DNA of 23,310 nt, taken from a virus. The stretch spans positions 1 through 23,310 of IMG/VR virus record IMGVR_UViG_3300010151_000180. One strand, written 5' to 3'. This document shows, piece after piece, positions 1 to 6,337 of the stretch. The notes under the pieces were generated by a model that was not told where the DNA came from, searched no databases, and saw only the letters and a program-made list of their open reading frames with translations. Made by a program: the position numbers and the translations under genes. Numbering within the stretch: position 1 is the first letter of the stretch; every line of letters starts with the position of its first letter.

Positions 1-1
1 A

Positions 2-148
2 TCTAATAGTGGCTGGCGTATCTGGTTAAATGCCAATGGAGACTTTACACTAGGCACATTCATACAATTAAATGATAATAACACCATCCAACGTGTGACT
101 TGGCACGAAGATGGTACTGATTCCGTGTTCGATATAACTAATAACTAG
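2..148 (+). CDS. C-terminal fragment of a probable phage structural (tail) protein
   Basis: An open frame enters from the left edge and ends at TAG 146-148, giving 48 residues that end in FDITNN. The segment is rich in Gly, Asn, Thr and aromatic residues (GWRIWLNANGDFTLGTF), a composition typical of beta-rich phage tail or baseplate proteins. The 5' part lies outside the window, so the family cannot be assigned. It is followed after only a few bases by an HNH endonuclease gene on the same strand, and that pair is closed by the terminator at 747-780. This suggests it is the last structural gene of a plus-strand unit separate from the minus-strand late operon at the other end of the window. The tail assignment is inference from composition; that the frame is coding is likely but not proven. 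Confidence 0.55.
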   Translation, partial: SNSGWRIWLNANGDFTLGTFIQLNDNNTIQRVTWHEDGTDSVFDITNN

Positions 149-163
149 AATAGTGTGGTAATA

Positions 164-658
164 ATGCCAAGAACACCTAATAGACCCGTTGATGTTTTCA
201 AGCATATAGATATGAGTGGAGGCAATGAAAATGAATGTTGGGAATGGAAGGGCAGACTCAATCCGAAGGACAATAGACCATACTTTACTGTTGCAGGGCA
301 ACGCCGTCCATCATACGCCGTCGTCCTCGAATTATATACGGGCGAAGAAGCGAAAGGCCGTGTGGCTAGGCATCAGTGTGATAACTCTGTCTGTTGTAAT
401 CCTCACCATCTTGTATGGGGTGATCACCAAGATAATATGAACGACATGAAAGAAAGAGAGAGACATGGACTACCTAAAATTGTCGTACGCTCTATACGCA
501 AACTACTGGCTGAAGGACGAACCCAGTCAGACATTGCTGAGTTATACGGAGTTTCTAGAGAAACTATCTCAAGCATTAGTACAGGACGTAGAGGGGATAG
601 AGATAGTAACGAAAGCTGTAGCCGCGGAGAAGGCGAAGACAGTAAACAGGATACATGA
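164..658 (+). CDS. HNH homing-type endonuclease with C-terminal helix-turn-helix
   Basis: A protein of 164 residues when started at ATG 164; a GTG at 155 would add three residues. The HNH core is visible as ARHQCDN (His at residue 70), then CCNPHHLVWGDHQDNM (around residues 77-92). This is the pattern of HNH_3-type nucleases, with the Cys residues probably structural. An aromatic CWEWKG motif near residue 25 is the usual N-terminal strand of these enzymes. Residues about 107-142 form a helix-turn-helix (TQSDIAELYGVSRETISSI), the DNA-binding tail common in phage homing endonucleases. The last 20 residues are polar and low in complexity. No good Shine-Dalgarno sequence is visible. It sits between a structural gene and a terminator, a typical insertion point for a free-standing homing endonuclease, which would nick or cut a related phage lacking the insertion. 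Confidence 0.85.
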   Translation: MPRTPNRPVDVFKHIDMSGGNENECWEWKGRLNPKDNRPYFTVAGQRRPSYAVVLELYTGEEAKGRVARHQCDNSVCCNPHHLVWGDHQDNMNDMKERERHGLPKIVVRSIRKLLAEGRTQSDIAELYGVSRETISSISTGRRGDRDSNESCSRGEGEDSKQDT

Positions 659-704
659 AATAAAAGATAACTTGACACCCATTAAATTCTGAGCTTAAGA
701 TTAC

Positions 705-732
705 TGGAATCATGTTCCTCCTGTTGATTCCA
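705..732 (+). other. 8-bp inverted repeat upstream of terminator
   Basis: TGGAATCA (705-712) pairs perfectly with TGATTCCA (725-732) around a 12-base loop. It lies 14 bases before the intrinsic terminator, after the HNH gene. It could be an RNA hairpin protecting the transcript end or a protein-binding site. No downstream T-run, so it is not itself a terminator. Confidence 0.35.
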
Positions 733-746
733 TGTGATCTCCTTTA

Positions 747-780
747 GCCCCGGATGCCTCCCTCATCCGGGGCATTTTTT
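747..780 (+). terminator. Rho-independent terminator closing the left plus-strand unit
   Basis: A perfect 10-bp GC-rich stem, GCCCCGGATG (747-756) with CATCCGGGGC (764-773), has a 7-base loop and is followed by A and six T residues (775-780). The T-run is only on the plus-strand 3' side, so it acts on transcription coming from the left (structural gene and HNH gene). It separates that unit from the early genes that start at 853. Confidence 0.9.
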
Positions 781-784
781 GTGC

Positions 785-813
785 TTGACCATGTGTGCTG
801 TTGCGGATAGACT
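785..813 (+). promoter_or_regulatory. Candidate sigma70-type promoter for the early operon
   Basis: TTGACC (785-790) and TAGACT (808-813) are spaced by 17 bases, immediately downstream of the terminator and 40 bases before the first early gene. The -35 box matches the consensus at 5 of 6 positions and the -10 box at 4 of 6. Position and spacing support a host-type promoter driving the plus-strand early genes; no experiment or comparison is available. Confidence 0.45.
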
Positions 814-852
814 TGTTTTTACGTTAGCAATAAAGCTAGTTAGGAGAGTATA

Positions 853-1740
853 ATGAATAACATCGTCCAATTCCCAAAAGCTACTGACTATTTCCCACAA
901 GAATCAGACCTTTACTTTGATACATGGGAACGGCCTGTCTATTTCAAGGGACAAGGCGATAAGTACTATGAAGTTCCTGATAAGAAGAGCATAATAAGAA
1001 TGGTAAACAAAAAGCCATACTCATTGGGTGTCGTTGGTAAAAACTATCAGCGATTGCCTACAAAAGAACTGTGTCAAGCAGTCGAAGAAGAATATATTGG
1101 GAGCCTAACACATGAACAACTCGATGGAGTTCAAGTTGTCGACAAGACAGCATACCATGGAGGTTTATGCATCCGGCAGTACATATTCCCAAACATTAAG
1201 GCAGAGCTTAAGTCGGGAAAAAGCGATGTCGCATTTCGAACTGTCATTATTAATGGGTATGATGGCTCATCCAGCTTCAAGTTTTACAACGGAGCTATCG
1301 ACTTCTTCTGTACAAATGGAATGGTCACAGGAATATACGATCTAGTTTACAAGAGACACACCAAAGGTCTTACCATTCCTAAGCTCACCGACAAAATCAA
1401 ATCATCAATCGACATATTCTATAAACAAGCTGACCAATGGAACAAATGGATCGGCAAGGAGATCAGTGATGAAGACGCCAAAGAATGTTTCGAAGCCATC
1501 CCTGGCGCGAGTGAACGTTTCGTCAAAAAACTTATGCGACAATTCTACATCGAATGCCTGTCCCACGGAAGAACAGTCTGGGCCTTATACTCGACGGCAA
1601 CATACTATGCTAGTAACTCAGATGGAGAATTTAGAGTCCGAGAAACCACGCAGGACCATTCAGCTAGTACTCTAATGAATAGAGAACGGCAGATTAGATC
1701 TTGGTTAAGCACCGATTCCTTTAAACAGATAGCAGCGTAG
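853..1740 (+). CDS. DUF932-like phage/plasmid protein
   Basis: 295 residues; the start is set by AGGAGAG at 842-848, five bases before the ATG. The central block NGYDGSSSFKF, then GAIDFFCTNGMV, then RHTKG (roughly residues 135-170) is characteristic of DUF932 proteins found on many phages and plasmids. Their biochemical role is not settled. It is the first gene of the early operon, directly behind a terminator and a candidate promoter, so it is likely among the earliest products. The C-terminal part (about residues 185-295) is helical and charged. It is followed after nine bases by the next gene, whose ribosome-binding site overlaps this gene's stop codon. Family call from motif recognition; function unknown. 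Confidence 0.75.
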   Translation: MNNIVQFPKATDYFPQESDLYFDTWERPVYFKGQGDKYYEVPDKKSIIRMVNKKPYSLGVVGKNYQRLPTKELCQAVEEEYIGSLTHEQLDGVQVVDKTAYHGGLCIRQYIFPNIKAELKSGKSDVAFRTVIINGYDGSSSFKFYNGAIDFFCTNGMVTGIYDLVYKRHTKGLTIPKLTDKIKSSIDIFYKQADQWNKWIGKEISDEDAKECFEAIPGASERFVKKLMRQFYIECLSHGRTVWALYSTATYYASNSDGEFRVRETTQDHSASTLMNRERQIRSWLSTDSFKQIAA

Positions 1741-1749
1741 GAGGCTAAC

Positions 1750-1998
1750 ATGGAAGAAATAGAAATTGATGGGATCAAGATAGAAAAGAATATCCCATTA
1801 CCAAGCAGTGGAAAGTGGGCGCAACTATTATCCGCATTAGATGTGGGAGATAGTTTCCTTGCTCCCTTATATAGTGATGACTTCAAGTATGAAGCATCAC
1901 GAATACGAGCTAATACATGGACTGTTGGTGTGCGACTAGGCATCAAAATCAAAACTCGCTTGGTAGATGGTGGACTACGTATATGGAGGACTGAATGA
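1750..1998 (+). CDS. Small conserved phage protein (DUF7303-like pattern)
   Basis: 82 residues. AGGAGG at 1739-1744 overlaps the upstream TAG and stands five bases before the ATG, so translation is probably coupled to the DUF932-like gene. The order 'I-P-L-P-S-S-G-K-W ... L-D-V-G-D-S-F' (residues about 15-36), then a strand rich in Arg and Thr near the C-terminus, is a layout I associate with the small DUF7303-type phage proteins. That assignment is from memory and not tested. Function is unknown. Its last four bases (ATGA) overlap the start of the next gene. Confidence 0.65.
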   Translation: MEEIEIDGIKIEKNIPLPSSGKWAQLLSALDVGDSFLAPLYSDDFKYEASRIRANTWTVGVRLGIKIKTRLVDGGLRIWRTE

Positions 1999-2492
1999 AC
2001 TCGATAAAAATTATAACTGTCTTGTCTGACCTCGATTACAAAATCTCTCTGGCAGTAAGTGATGCCATGACTGACCTAACGTCTGAGTTTAAAGGGTCAG
2101 CAAAGAACAATGAGGAAACAGCAGCCGAACACTCAATGAACATAGCAATGGCAACACAGAAGATCGCATCCAAACTGACAACAAGGTTCAAGAAGGATCA
2201 CGATCTATCTAAGAAGAAACTAGACGCAGCTTGTGAGCAGTTGATTGGCTCGTCACTAATGACACTTATTCCTGGAACAACAACTACTCTGTACTCTGAC
2301 AATATGTTTGTGTTCAGCAAACGTATGAATGAGGATAGTGCTGTTTGCTCGGCTAAAGATCTGATGATCGAACTAAACAAACTTGGTGTTGATCCAGATC
2401 AGATTGCTAAAGCAAAAGAAGCTGCTACTAAAGTCAAGAAGGGGAACGTCTACTACAACGTAGATGTTAATGAAACAGACGGAGGTACGTGA
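1995..2492 (+). CDS. Hypothetical early phage protein
   Basis: 165 residues, no family recognised. GGAGGA at 1985-1990 stands four bases before the ATG, and the start overlaps the preceding stop (ATGA). The N-terminal half is helical with many Ala, Ser and Lys residues. A middle segment LIPGTTTTLYSDNMFVF (about residues 92-108) looks like beta strands, and the C-terminal part is helical again (DPDQIAKAKEAATKVKKG). No membrane segment or Cys pair. It lies in a tightly packed set of small early genes, so an accessory role in host takeover or replication is possible, but this rests on position only. Confidence 0.65.
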   Translation: MNSIKIITVLSDLDYKISLAVSDAMTDLTSEFKGSAKNNEETAAEHSMNIAMATQKIASKLTTRFKKDHDLSKKKLDAACEQLIGSSLMTLIPGTTTTLYSDNMFVFSKRMNEDSAVCSAKDLMIELNKLGVDPDQIAKAKEAATKVKKGNVYYNVDVNETDGGT

Positions 2493-2641
2493 TGGTTGGA
2501 GTATTCATCATTGTTCTTGTACTTCTCTTATTCGCCAGCCAAACAGAGCAGGCAGTGCATCCAACAGATTTAATGATGACGCAAGAGGAGCTAGTGCAAC
2601 AAGAGATAGAGCTAACCCCATTATATAAGGATAAGAAATGA
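2492..2641 (+). CDS. Small single-pass membrane protein (49 aa)
   Basis: Reads from ATG 2492 to TGA 2639-2641. The ribosome-binding site GGAGGT (2481-2486) is five bases upstream. The start overlaps the preceding stop (TGATG) and its own stop overlaps the next ATG (ATGA), so it fits exactly into a coupled operon; this is the best evidence that it is real. Residues 2-16 (VGVFIIVLVLLLFAS) form one hydrophobic helix. The rest is acidic and polar (TQEELVQQEIEL) and ends in KDKK. The likely topology is an N-terminal anchor with a short cytoplasmic tail. Early phage membrane peptides of this kind often act on the host envelope or on superinfection, but no family is recognised here. Confidence 0.7.
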   Translation: MVGVFIIVLVLLLFASQTEQAVHPTDLMMTQEELVQQEIELTPLYKDKK

Positions 2642-2925
2642 AAGGGGATACACCAATCAAATTGACAGACATATCAAAGATGTCTGACGAACAACTAGAT
2701 GCTATGATCCACAACATCCGAGAACGCCGACTAAAACCTGTGCGGGACTTTGAGGAATTGTCAGCATTAAAGGCTGAAGCAATTCGGCAAGGACTAAACA
2801 AACAACTAACTAAACAGCTAGAGATGTTTGAAAAAGAACTATCCCGTGCAGACAAAGCCTTAGAGAAACTGGAACTTCGGACCATTAAACTACGCGCCCT
2901 CAAACTGGAGATAGAAGCGACATGA
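2638..2925 (+). CDS. Hypothetical coiled-coil protein
   Basis: 95 residues, almost entirely helical. The N-terminal motif MSDEQLDAMIHNIRERRL (about residues 15-32) is followed by a long heptad-rich stretch (about residues 38-93) full of Glu, Lys and Leu, which would form a coiled coil. It overlaps both neighbours through ATGA-type junctions, so it is translated with them. Motifs like 'SDEQLDALI..IRERR' recur in small phage proteins of unknown role. No enzymatic residues are apparent; a structural or scaffold role in a complex is possible. Confidence 0.65.
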   Translation: MKGDTPIKLTDISKMSDEQLDAMIHNIRERRLKPVRDFEELSALKAEAIRQGLNKQLTKQLEMFEKELSRADKALEKLELRTIKLRALKLEIEAT

Positions 2926-3188
2926 CAGATGAATTACCAGTAGTTATCCATAGCCGTGAATGGCTAATAAATGTAGTTGACCAAGCCATTACTGCTAATA
3001 ACGCAGTAATAGAAAAAGTCAAACGCAAACGTGCCATAGCTGAGTCAATAAGAAAGATGGACCTTGTTGATCTTAGACAACGACGAGCTATGTTGATGTG
3101 GGTACGGGATGATGTGTTACAAGAAGCTAACATGTCAGATAATATTCAGATAAACCGAATAGGCCAGGATGTAACTCCTGATGAGTAA
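2922..3188 (+). CDS. Hypothetical small helical protein
   Basis: 88 residues beginning at an ATG that overlaps the previous stop (ATGA). The sequence is helical and basic in the middle (KVKRKRAIAESIRKMDLVDLRQRR, about residues 32-55) with an acidic, disordered end (DVTPDE). It resembles the preceding coiled-coil gene in size and character, but I cannot show homology between them. It is part of the same coupled run of small genes between the DUF932-like gene and the Fe-S nuclease gene. No family recognised. Confidence 0.6.
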   Translation: MTDELPVVIHSREWLINVVDQAITANNAVIEKVKRKRAIAESIRKMDLVDLRQRRAMLMWVRDDVLQEANMSDNIQINRIGQDVTPDE

Positions 3189-3219
3189 AAGATCAAACAA
3201 CAACTAGAGGAGGATGCAC

Positions 3220-3465
3220 ATGAAAGCAAGAGAGATCCGGGAAAGACTGAAGAACAAAGCAGACCTACAAGTAAGCCATTGCTTAGAGGCATTGGCTGAA
3301 CAACTCAGCGTCCAACAACAACAGTTAATGGACATGGCCTTAATGCAAGATCAGATGGTAGCCATCGTTAGTAACTTTGTTAACGGATTAGAAGGCATGA
3401 AAGAAGCCACAGAATCTATGAACAAGATTAAGGGTGACGACGATGAATCAGGGCCAACACTTTAA
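3220..3465 (+). CDS. Hypothetical coiled-coil protein
   Basis: 81 residues. Two in-frame ATGs are available, at 3214 and 3220. The strong Shine-Dalgarno GAGGAGG (3207-3213) touches the first but stands at the correct six-base distance from the second, so the start is placed at 3220 (MKAREIRERL). The protein is helical throughout, with Gln- and Met-rich heptads (QLSVQQQQLMDMALMQDQM) and an acidic C-terminus (DDDESG). The 3' end overlaps the start of the nuclease gene by 23 bases in a different frame, implying coupled expression. Function unknown. Confidence 0.6.
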   Translation: MKAREIRERLKNKADLQVSHCLEALAEQLSVQQQQLMDMALMQDQMVAIVSNFVNGLEGMKEATESMNKIKGDDDESGPTL

Positions 3466-4540
3466 GTTACACTCCCTATCGACGGAGATGACTAGTGATG
3501 AAGACAAAGAAAAGTACAATGCTTATGATCACACTAAGTTATCTGCGATCAACACTTGTCCTACATGGGGCATCCTACGTTATACGATGCATAAAACGAT
3601 GGGAGGAACTAGTAGAGCAATGGCGCTGGAAGCTGGCGGTGCTGCACATGAATGTTTCTCGGCAGTTCGCTGGTATCAGTTCCACGCACGACAGGTTGAA
3701 GACAAAACGGGAGCAGCTATTGCAGAGAGACAGGGAATTAGAATCTTCGGAGAAGATCGTTTTGAAAAACTGGCACGTACTGTGTCTAGAACAGCAACAG
3801 ATCGTACCAATCTCATTAATGTCTCGCTTGAAGCACTCGACAGTTGCGGTTTCTACGATGACATCTCCGACACCCGAAGGACTAAGTCCAATATCAGTGA
3901 GTCGATTATCGCTTATATTGATCACTATGATCTCGATAGGTATCCTATTTGGGTTAGGGATAGCAGTGATCCAGAATCAGTAATAGGGGTAGAAAACCCT
4001 TTCGATATGTTAGTAACCGTCAACTACGACATGAGCGGTACTAACAGAAACAAGACTGTCAGATATACAGGAAAGCTAGATGGCTTACACTGGAACAGAG
4101 ATAGCCTCACAATCATCGAAGAAAAAACAGGGGCCAGGATTGACGAACATTGGCTGGCCCAATGGATGTTATCTCATCAAATTACTGGTTACTGTGTTGC
4201 TGCTAGTACCTTTACTAGTAATCCTTGCACTAATGCTATCGTTAGTGGAACCCGTCTACCGATTGGGAAAATCCCACACGAAGGCATCAGAAAAGAATTG
4301 GTTCCACGAAATGAAGTGATGATAGAGAAGTGGGCCAACTGGCTCGTAACTACTGTCGAACTAGAAGAGACTTGGAAAGATCAAGTCCTTAATGCGCCCA
4401 TGTATACCCATTCATGTAATCGGTACTTCCGTTCATGTGCGTTCTTGCCCTTCTGTGCATCAGATGATGTCGAAGAAAAAGAACATATCATAACTGAAAT
4501 GACTGATGATGAGTGGAGTCCACTACATGAGCCAACATAA
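3443..4540 (+). CDS. Cas4/AddB-type PD-(D/E)XK nuclease with likely 4Fe-4S cluster
   Basis: 365 residues from ATG 3443, eight bases after TTAAGGG (3428-3434); an upstream GTG at 3434 is less well placed. All hallmarks of the RecB/Cas4 nuclease fold are visible in order: Cys39 in the motif SAINTCPTW, the G-x-x-x-H motif ending at His69 (AGGAAHE), Asp213 in GKLDGL, the E-x-K motif at 226-228 (IIEEKTG), and Q-x-x-x-Y at Gln246/Tyr250. Three C-terminal Cys (325, 332, 338; CX6CX5C) with Cys39 match the four-Cys iron-sulfur arrangement of AddB and Cas4. It would act as an exonuclease that trims DNA ends to single strands for recombination. It lies just upstream of the Sak4-like ATPase, supporting a recombination role. 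No CRISPR array is present, so a Cas4 role in adaptation is unlikely. Confidence 0.85.
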   Translation: MNQGQHFKLHSLSTEMTSDEDKEKYNAYDHTKLSAINTCPTWGILRYTMHKTMGGTSRAMALEAGGAAHECFSAVRWYQFHARQVEDKTGAAIAERQGIRIFGEDRFEKLARTVSRTATDRTNLINVSLEALDSCGFYDDISDTRRTKSNISESIIAYIDHYDLDRYPIWVRDSSDPESVIGVENPFDMLVTVNYDMSGTNRNKTVRYTGKLDGLHWNRDSLTIIEEKTGARIDEHWLAQWMLSHQITGYCVAASTFTSNPCTNAIVSGTRLPIGKIPHEGIRKELVPRNEVMIEKWANWLVTTVELEETWKDQVLNAPMYTHSCNRYFRSCAFLPFCASDDVEEKEHIITEMTDDEWSPLHEPT

Positions 4541-4703
4541 ATATATAGTAACTAAACTCAGCAACAATAAGTTTCATGTGGGTAGACTCCGGGTTGATGA
4601 GGCTAACTATGAAGTCTTATGCCTATGTCAAACCCAAAAGATTGCTGAACGAATCATGGAAGCATTAGCTAGACATGAAAGGGGAACAATATGGCTTCAA
4701 TAA
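4527..4703 (+). CDS. Small hypothetical phage protein
   Basis: 58 residues from ATG 4527 (MSQHKYIVTKL), eight bases after GGAG (4515-4518); two earlier in-frame ATGs at 4506 and 4509 would add seven or six residues. The start lies inside the nuclease gene, and the 3' end overlaps the start of the next gene (4691), so it is embedded in the operon. The pattern of alternating strands, then a helix (QTQKIAERIMEALARHE) resembles many tiny phage proteins that carry one beta-hairpin and one helix. There is a Cys pair, CLC, near residue 36. Function not recognised. Confidence 0.6.
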   Translation: MSQHKYIVTKLSNNKFHVGRLRVDEANYEVLCLCQTQKIAERIMEALARHERGTIWLQ

Positions 4704-5488
4704 CACTCGGCAAGAAAGAACTAACTACTCCTAAAACTCAAGTGCGCCGTATGAGTACTATCATATGGGGGCCAAGTGGTAGTGGTAAAACTACTCTGGC
4801 TGCTACTGCTCCGCGTCCCATCTTATGGTGTAACTTTGATCCCGATGGTACTTCGTCCCTAATGGATCAACCTGATATCCATATTGCTGACTTCTCTACG
4901 GACAATCCAAATGTCGTAGAAACATTTAAGAGTGACGGGTGTGCTGGAATTAGACAATTCCTGGAAGATAACGAAGACGTACAAACCGTAGTCTTCGATT
5001 CCATAACCTCATTCAACGAACTATCCCTTAAACATGGAGTCGCACAAGTTAGAGGCGCATCAATGGAAGCTCCAACACTACAGGGATATGGCAGACGTAA
5101 CTCCTACACCATGCAAGGAATTATGTCCGTTATCAGAACAACTGGAGCCGCCAACAAACACGTAGTCTTCGTAGCACATGAAGATTCCCCACAAAAAGAC
5201 GAACTAAGTGGGGCTATGATGGTTAGTATTTTAGTCGGCGGCAAGATGCAGTCCGAAATTCCTATTAAGTTGTCAGAAGTCTGGCACTTAGAGGACACAG
5301 GGAAGAATCGTAAGATCACTATTAGATCTTCCCGCCTTCGAAAGCCTATGAAATCTCGGATGTTTGTAACCAGCGAAAGTAGTGACTTTACATGGTCATT
5401 CGATCCCGAATCATGGGAAGGCGAAGGAATAGCAGATTGGTATAATAAGTGGGTGAAAAACGACGGCAAAAAGATCGACCTACCATGA
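4691..5488 (+). CDS. Sak4-like RecA-fold ATPase (single-strand annealing recombinase)
   Basis: 265 residues. Walker A is GPSGSGKT (27-34), Walker B is VVFDS (100-104, Asp103), and a sensor-like strand VVFVAHED (158-165) matches the AAA_24/Sak4 phage ATPases, a short RecA-fold family that promotes annealing of single strands in phage recombination. SD AAGGGGAA precedes the ATG. The next gene encodes a protein of the type commonly found beside Sak4 as its ssDNA-binding partner. The upstream nuclease would provide the single-stranded ends. Length is in the usual range for Sak4-like proteins. An alternative is another RecA-like NTPase of phages; the neighbours favour the recombinase role. Confidence 0.85.
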   Translation: MASITLGKKELTTPKTQVRRMSTIIWGPSGSGKTTLAATAPRPILWCNFDPDGTSSLMDQPDIHIADFSTDNPNVVETFKSDGCAGIRQFLEDNEDVQTVVFDSITSFNELSLKHGVAQVRGASMEAPTLQGYGRRNSYTMQGIMSVIRTTGAANKHVVFVAHEDSPQKDELSGAMMVSILVGGKMQSEIPIKLSEVWHLEDTGKNRKITIRSSRLRKPMKSRMFVTSESSDFTWSFDPESWEGEGIADWYNKWVKNDGKKIDLP

Positions 5489-5489
5489 C

Positions 5490-5552
5490 ACACAATCTAT
5501 ATGTTGTGTCTATGAATAGGATAACTACTATACTTGGGGGCTTGCATAGTAG
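5490..5552 (+). promoter_or_regulatory. Two consecutive hairpins between the Sak4-like and ssDNA-binding genes
   Basis: ACACAA (5490-5495) pairs with TTGTGT (5504-5509) around an 8-base loop, starting right after the Sak4-like stop codon. CTACTAT (5525-5531) pairs with ATAGTAG (5546-5552) around a 14-base loop containing GGGGG. Neither has a downstream T-run, so they are not intrinsic terminators. They may mark transcript processing, stabilise the 3' end of the upstream message, or bind a regulator. The whole 123-base gap (5489-5611) has no credible gene. Confidence 0.35.
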
Positions 5553-5569
5553 AAGTAACAAACTATAAT
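5542..5569 (+). promoter_or_regulatory. Candidate internal promoter for the ssDNA-binding protein gene
   Basis: A perfect TATAAT (5564-5569) lies 42 bases before the ATG at 5612, with a weak TTGCAT (5542-5547) sixteen bases upstream of it. An extra promoter would let the abundant ssDNA-binding protein be made in excess of the ATPase. The -35 box overlaps the right arm of the hairpin at 5525-5552. Confidence 0.4.
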
Positions 5570-5611
5570 AAGTCCCTTTCTCAAACAACACACACAAAAG
5601 GAACTATCAAC

Positions 5612-6025
5612 ATGGATGATCTCGATAGCATTGTCGAATTCAGTGTCAATCTCAAAGACCAGAAAGCTCCCGATCCACTACCACCGGGGAAATACACTGG
5701 CGTTGTTCGTGGAGCCGAAGTGAAAATGTCACAGCGCGACACGCGATATGCCGCTGTTTCTTTCCACATCTCTCCCGACCAATTCCCGGCTGATTGGGAA
5801 GACGGTAATCCCGATGGACAAATCCTTGTCTATCGTCGGGTTGGTCTTGAAGACAATCCGAACTCTCGCTTCGGTACTAAGCGATTCATTGAATCAATTG
5901 GTGCGCCTTTGTCTAAGAAGATTGATGTCAACGAATGGGTCGGCCTCGAAGCTGAACTTGAAGTTGCTCACTCGACTTGGGAAGGTACAACTCGTGCCGA
6001 AATCACGCGAGTATCTGCTGCTTAA
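5612..6025 (+). CDS. Probable ssDNA-binding (OB-fold/DUF669-like) partner of the Sak4-like ATPase
   Basis: 137 residues from ATG 5612, ten bases after AAAAGGA (5596-5601); a longer frame reaches back to 5534 but only through a TTG and hairpin sequence. The pattern LPPGKYTGVVRGAEVKMS followed by alternating strands (AAVSFHISPDQF, GQILVYRRVGLED) and a C-terminal strand (GTTRAEITRVSAA) is typical of DUF669-like and related phage proteins, which are predicted OB-fold ssDNA binders. In several phages such genes directly follow Sak4-like ATPases. Inferred role: coats single strands and loads the annealase during replication and recombination. The end is not the acidic tail of classic SSB. A candidate internal promoter lies upstream and a 10-bp hairpin follows the stop. 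Confidence 0.7.
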   Translation: MDDLDSIVEFSVNLKDQKAPDPLPPGKYTGVVRGAEVKMSQRDTRYAAVSFHISPDQFPADWEDGNPDGQILVYRRVGLEDNPNSRFGTKRFIESIGAPLSKKIDVNEWVGLEAELEVAHSTWEGTTRAEITRVSAA

Positions 6026-6033
6026 TGCAGATA

Positions 6034-6061
6034 GGGAGGTAGGAGTAATTCCCTACCTCCC
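6034..6061 (+). promoter_or_regulatory. Perfect 10-bp hairpin after the ssDNA-binding protein gene
   Basis: GGGAGGTAGG (6034-6043) pairs with CCTACCTCCC (6052-6061) around an 8-base loop, starting eight bases after the stop codon. There is no T-run, so it is at best a weak terminator or a 3'-end stabiliser. The left arm is a near-perfect anti-16S (Shine-Dalgarno-like) sequence with no start codon behind it. Confidence 0.55.
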
Positions 6062-6094
6062 ACCTACTCAACTTCTAATAATAAGGGGAGTATA

Positions 6095-6301
6095 ATGGCT
6101 GAAGATAAAGCTAAAGCCAAACGCCGCACCCTACCTATCTATGCGGTAATGCAGATCATGGACGAATCCGGTAGGCCCATTCAAATCTCCAAAGATGATG
6201 TAAAAATCATTGGCGGTTATAAGAGTGCTGAAAACGTCCTCGACATTATGGAAAGCGGTCAATACGAGAACGCGATCTATAAAAAGATATCTCTCGATTA
6301 A
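6095..6301 (+). CDS. Small hypothetical protein
   Basis: 68 residues with a strong ribosome-binding site AAGGGGAG (6083-6090) four bases before the ATG. The leader GGGGAGTATAATG closely matches the leader of the DUF932-like gene (GGAGAGTATAATG). The N-terminus is Lys/Ala-rich (AEDKAKAKRR), followed by a compact alternation of strands and helix (IYAVMQIMDESGRPIQI, then a helix SAENVLDIMES). Looks like a small alpha/beta protein. No family recognised. It stands alone between two hairpins. Confidence 0.65.
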   Translation: MAEDKAKAKRRTLPIYAVMQIMDESGRPIQISKDDVKIIGGYKSAENVLDIMESGQYENAIYKKISLD

Positions 6302-6337
6302 CCGAGGTACTGGTTGAATACTTCTAGTCGAGAGATA

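Noticed and set aside
465-692. 75-codon plus-strand frame overlapping the HNH gene end
   Set aside because: The HNH frame carries a clear helix-turn-helix over the same bases, and the overlapping frame has no ribosome site or recognisable pattern.
3443-4540. Cas4 as a CRISPR adaptation protein
   Set aside because: The fold and four Cys match Cas4, but there are no cas1/cas2 genes or repeats; a recombination nuclease is the simpler reading.
5534-5611. N-terminal extension of the ssDNA-binding gene
   Set aside because: The upstream codon is TTG without a ribosome site and the stretch overlaps hairpin and promoter-like sequence.
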